Assembly (NCBI GenBank): GCA_022606425.2
Contig: JAHDVF020001556.1
Location: forward strand, 744,001 to 808,000
From: Lepidostoma basale
Taxonomy: Eukaryota; Arthropoda; Insecta; Trichoptera; Lepidostomatidae
Direction of reading: 5' to 3'
DNA: 64,000 bases
Part shown: one piece after another, positions 63,230 through 64,000 of the stretch
Layout: the number at the start of each line of letters is the position of its first letter
Numbering within the stretch: position 1 is the first letter of the stretch
Made by a program: the position numbers and the translations under genes
Notes under the pieces: model-generated
The model's input: only the letters and a program-made list of their open reading frames with translations
The model's database searches: none
Told to the model about the DNA's origin: nothing

Positions 63230-63535
63230 ATGATTGATATATTATACCTATACAAACTCGGATGATTCAATCTGTTCATCGACCACAAGTGCAAGTATAG
63301 TTTTCGTAGGAAACGAATTTTTATTTTTTGTTAATTTTTGTTTTTACACTCAAATCAGACATAACAAACGGAAAATATTAAGGCGACTCATTTGGACACA
63401 AAACGGTTAATTCAAATGAGTCTCAAAAGATACCGGATTCGACCATATCGCCATTTAAGAAGAACAGACCATACGTAAATGAAATAAAACAATGTTTTAA
63501 ATGTTCTTTTTCTTCCTTTAGACCAATTGGTCTGT
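63230..63535. other. No gene seen
   Basis: Contains the inverted pair GACTCATTTG...CAAATGAGTC (63383-63423). Would be intron of the candidate gene above. Confidence 0.3.
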
Positions 63536-63539
63536 AGTG

Positions 63540-63755
63540 TGAGGTGGTTCGGTGTGCAAGTGAAAAGTCACAGTTTGGTTGGTACACAGTTATTTATTTC
63601 GGCACAGACAAGTGTATAACAAGAGATAGGGCGAGAGCGTTCGAGCGGACGCGAGTCGCTCGGCCGAAGAACACGGTAATAAGCCCGGAGCAAAGACAGG
63701 GTCCTTGTCTCCAGGGGGCGCTATGCTGCTGCCAGCATACTAGCGCCATAGGTTA
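63540..63755. other. GC-richer patch, unclassified
   Basis: Markedly GC-richer than its flanks, with CGAGAGCGTTCGAGC-like words and CAGGGGGCGCTATGC. A 70-aa ORF (63544-63756) crosses it but has no recognisable features. It could be an LTR fragment or a LINE 5' end. Confidence 0.3.
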
Positions 63756-63774
63756 GGTAGGGGGGATGGGATTA

Positions 63775-64000
63775 ATCTTCCCAGTCCCGCAGGTCTGTTT
63801 CTGTAGTAAGGCTGGCCTCTCTTGGGTGGTTGACTCTCAGCTATCCCTCCATCTCTTTGGTGGTCTTCCGGGGGGATGGGAGCCAAAAGAAATCTGATGC
63901 GTGGGATTCTGGAGGGATCTATCCTCTGCACATGCGAATTCCAGTATCTTCTGCGTTGTCTGCCCCATCTTACGATATCTTCTACCTTGCGGATTTCGCG
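63775..64000 (-). pseudogene. LINE RT tail, R-type family (runs off the window)
   Basis: The minus strand reads EIRKVEDIVRWGRQRRRYWN, HVQRIDPSRIPRI and, after a shift, P-P-E-D-H-Q-R-D. Same family as 26945-27310. Its 5' part is outside the window. Confidence 0.65.

Overview
The window is arthropod, almost certainly insect, nuclear DNA. It is AT-rich, its host genes have GT-AG introns, and most of it is decayed transposable elements. I cannot fix the order or species.

Host genes are sparse. (1) A two-exon BORCS7 homologue (13022-14687, +; 105 aa), whose intron carries antisense retrotransposon tails. (2) A single-exon TREX-type DEDDh 3'-5' exonuclease (24036-25439, +; 467 aa) with all catalytic motifs and an unusual repeat-bearing insert. 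(3) A large minus-strand gene that I reconstruct as eight phase-compatible coding exons from 59326 down to 34394. It encodes a 1651-residue, highly charged, probably disordered protein of unknown function, and its 15.7-kb first intron is packed with repeats. (4) A candidate first coding exon at 63039-63134 (+) whose gene leaves the window.

Region by region: 1-13 kb holds retrotransposon tails, two short piggyBac derivatives with TTAA-type sites, a mariner-like relic, pogo and hAT ends, a tRNA-derived SINE, MITEs and a hammerhead-like repeat split by a CR1 copy. 13-15 kb is BORCS7. 14.9-18.5 kb is a nest: a hammerhead-like foldback split by a CR1-clade LINE, itself split by a second reverse transcriptase. 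19-20.4 kb holds R1/Jockey-like LINEs. 20.4-23.8 kb is a transposon (X) hit by a foldback element and by a piggyBac element; a less disrupted copy of X lies at 11.8-12.5 kb. TREX follows. 27-34 kb is LINE and SINE debris. 34.4-59.3 kb is the large gene with repeat-filled introns. 59.5-64 kb holds foldbacks, a mariner-like relic, a CR1 tail and the start of the last gene.

The most interesting signal is a dispersed repeat (called P1) whose copies carry a hammerhead-ribozyme-like layout: CTGATGA, a hairpin, GAAA, then a palindrome ending in GTC. Copies occur as inverted pairs, and in two places a CR1 LINE sits in the same hairpin loop. No single copy has an intact core. Three other repeats show a similar layout. 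Such motifs are known from Penelope-like elements and retrozymes. Assignment and activity here are inference.
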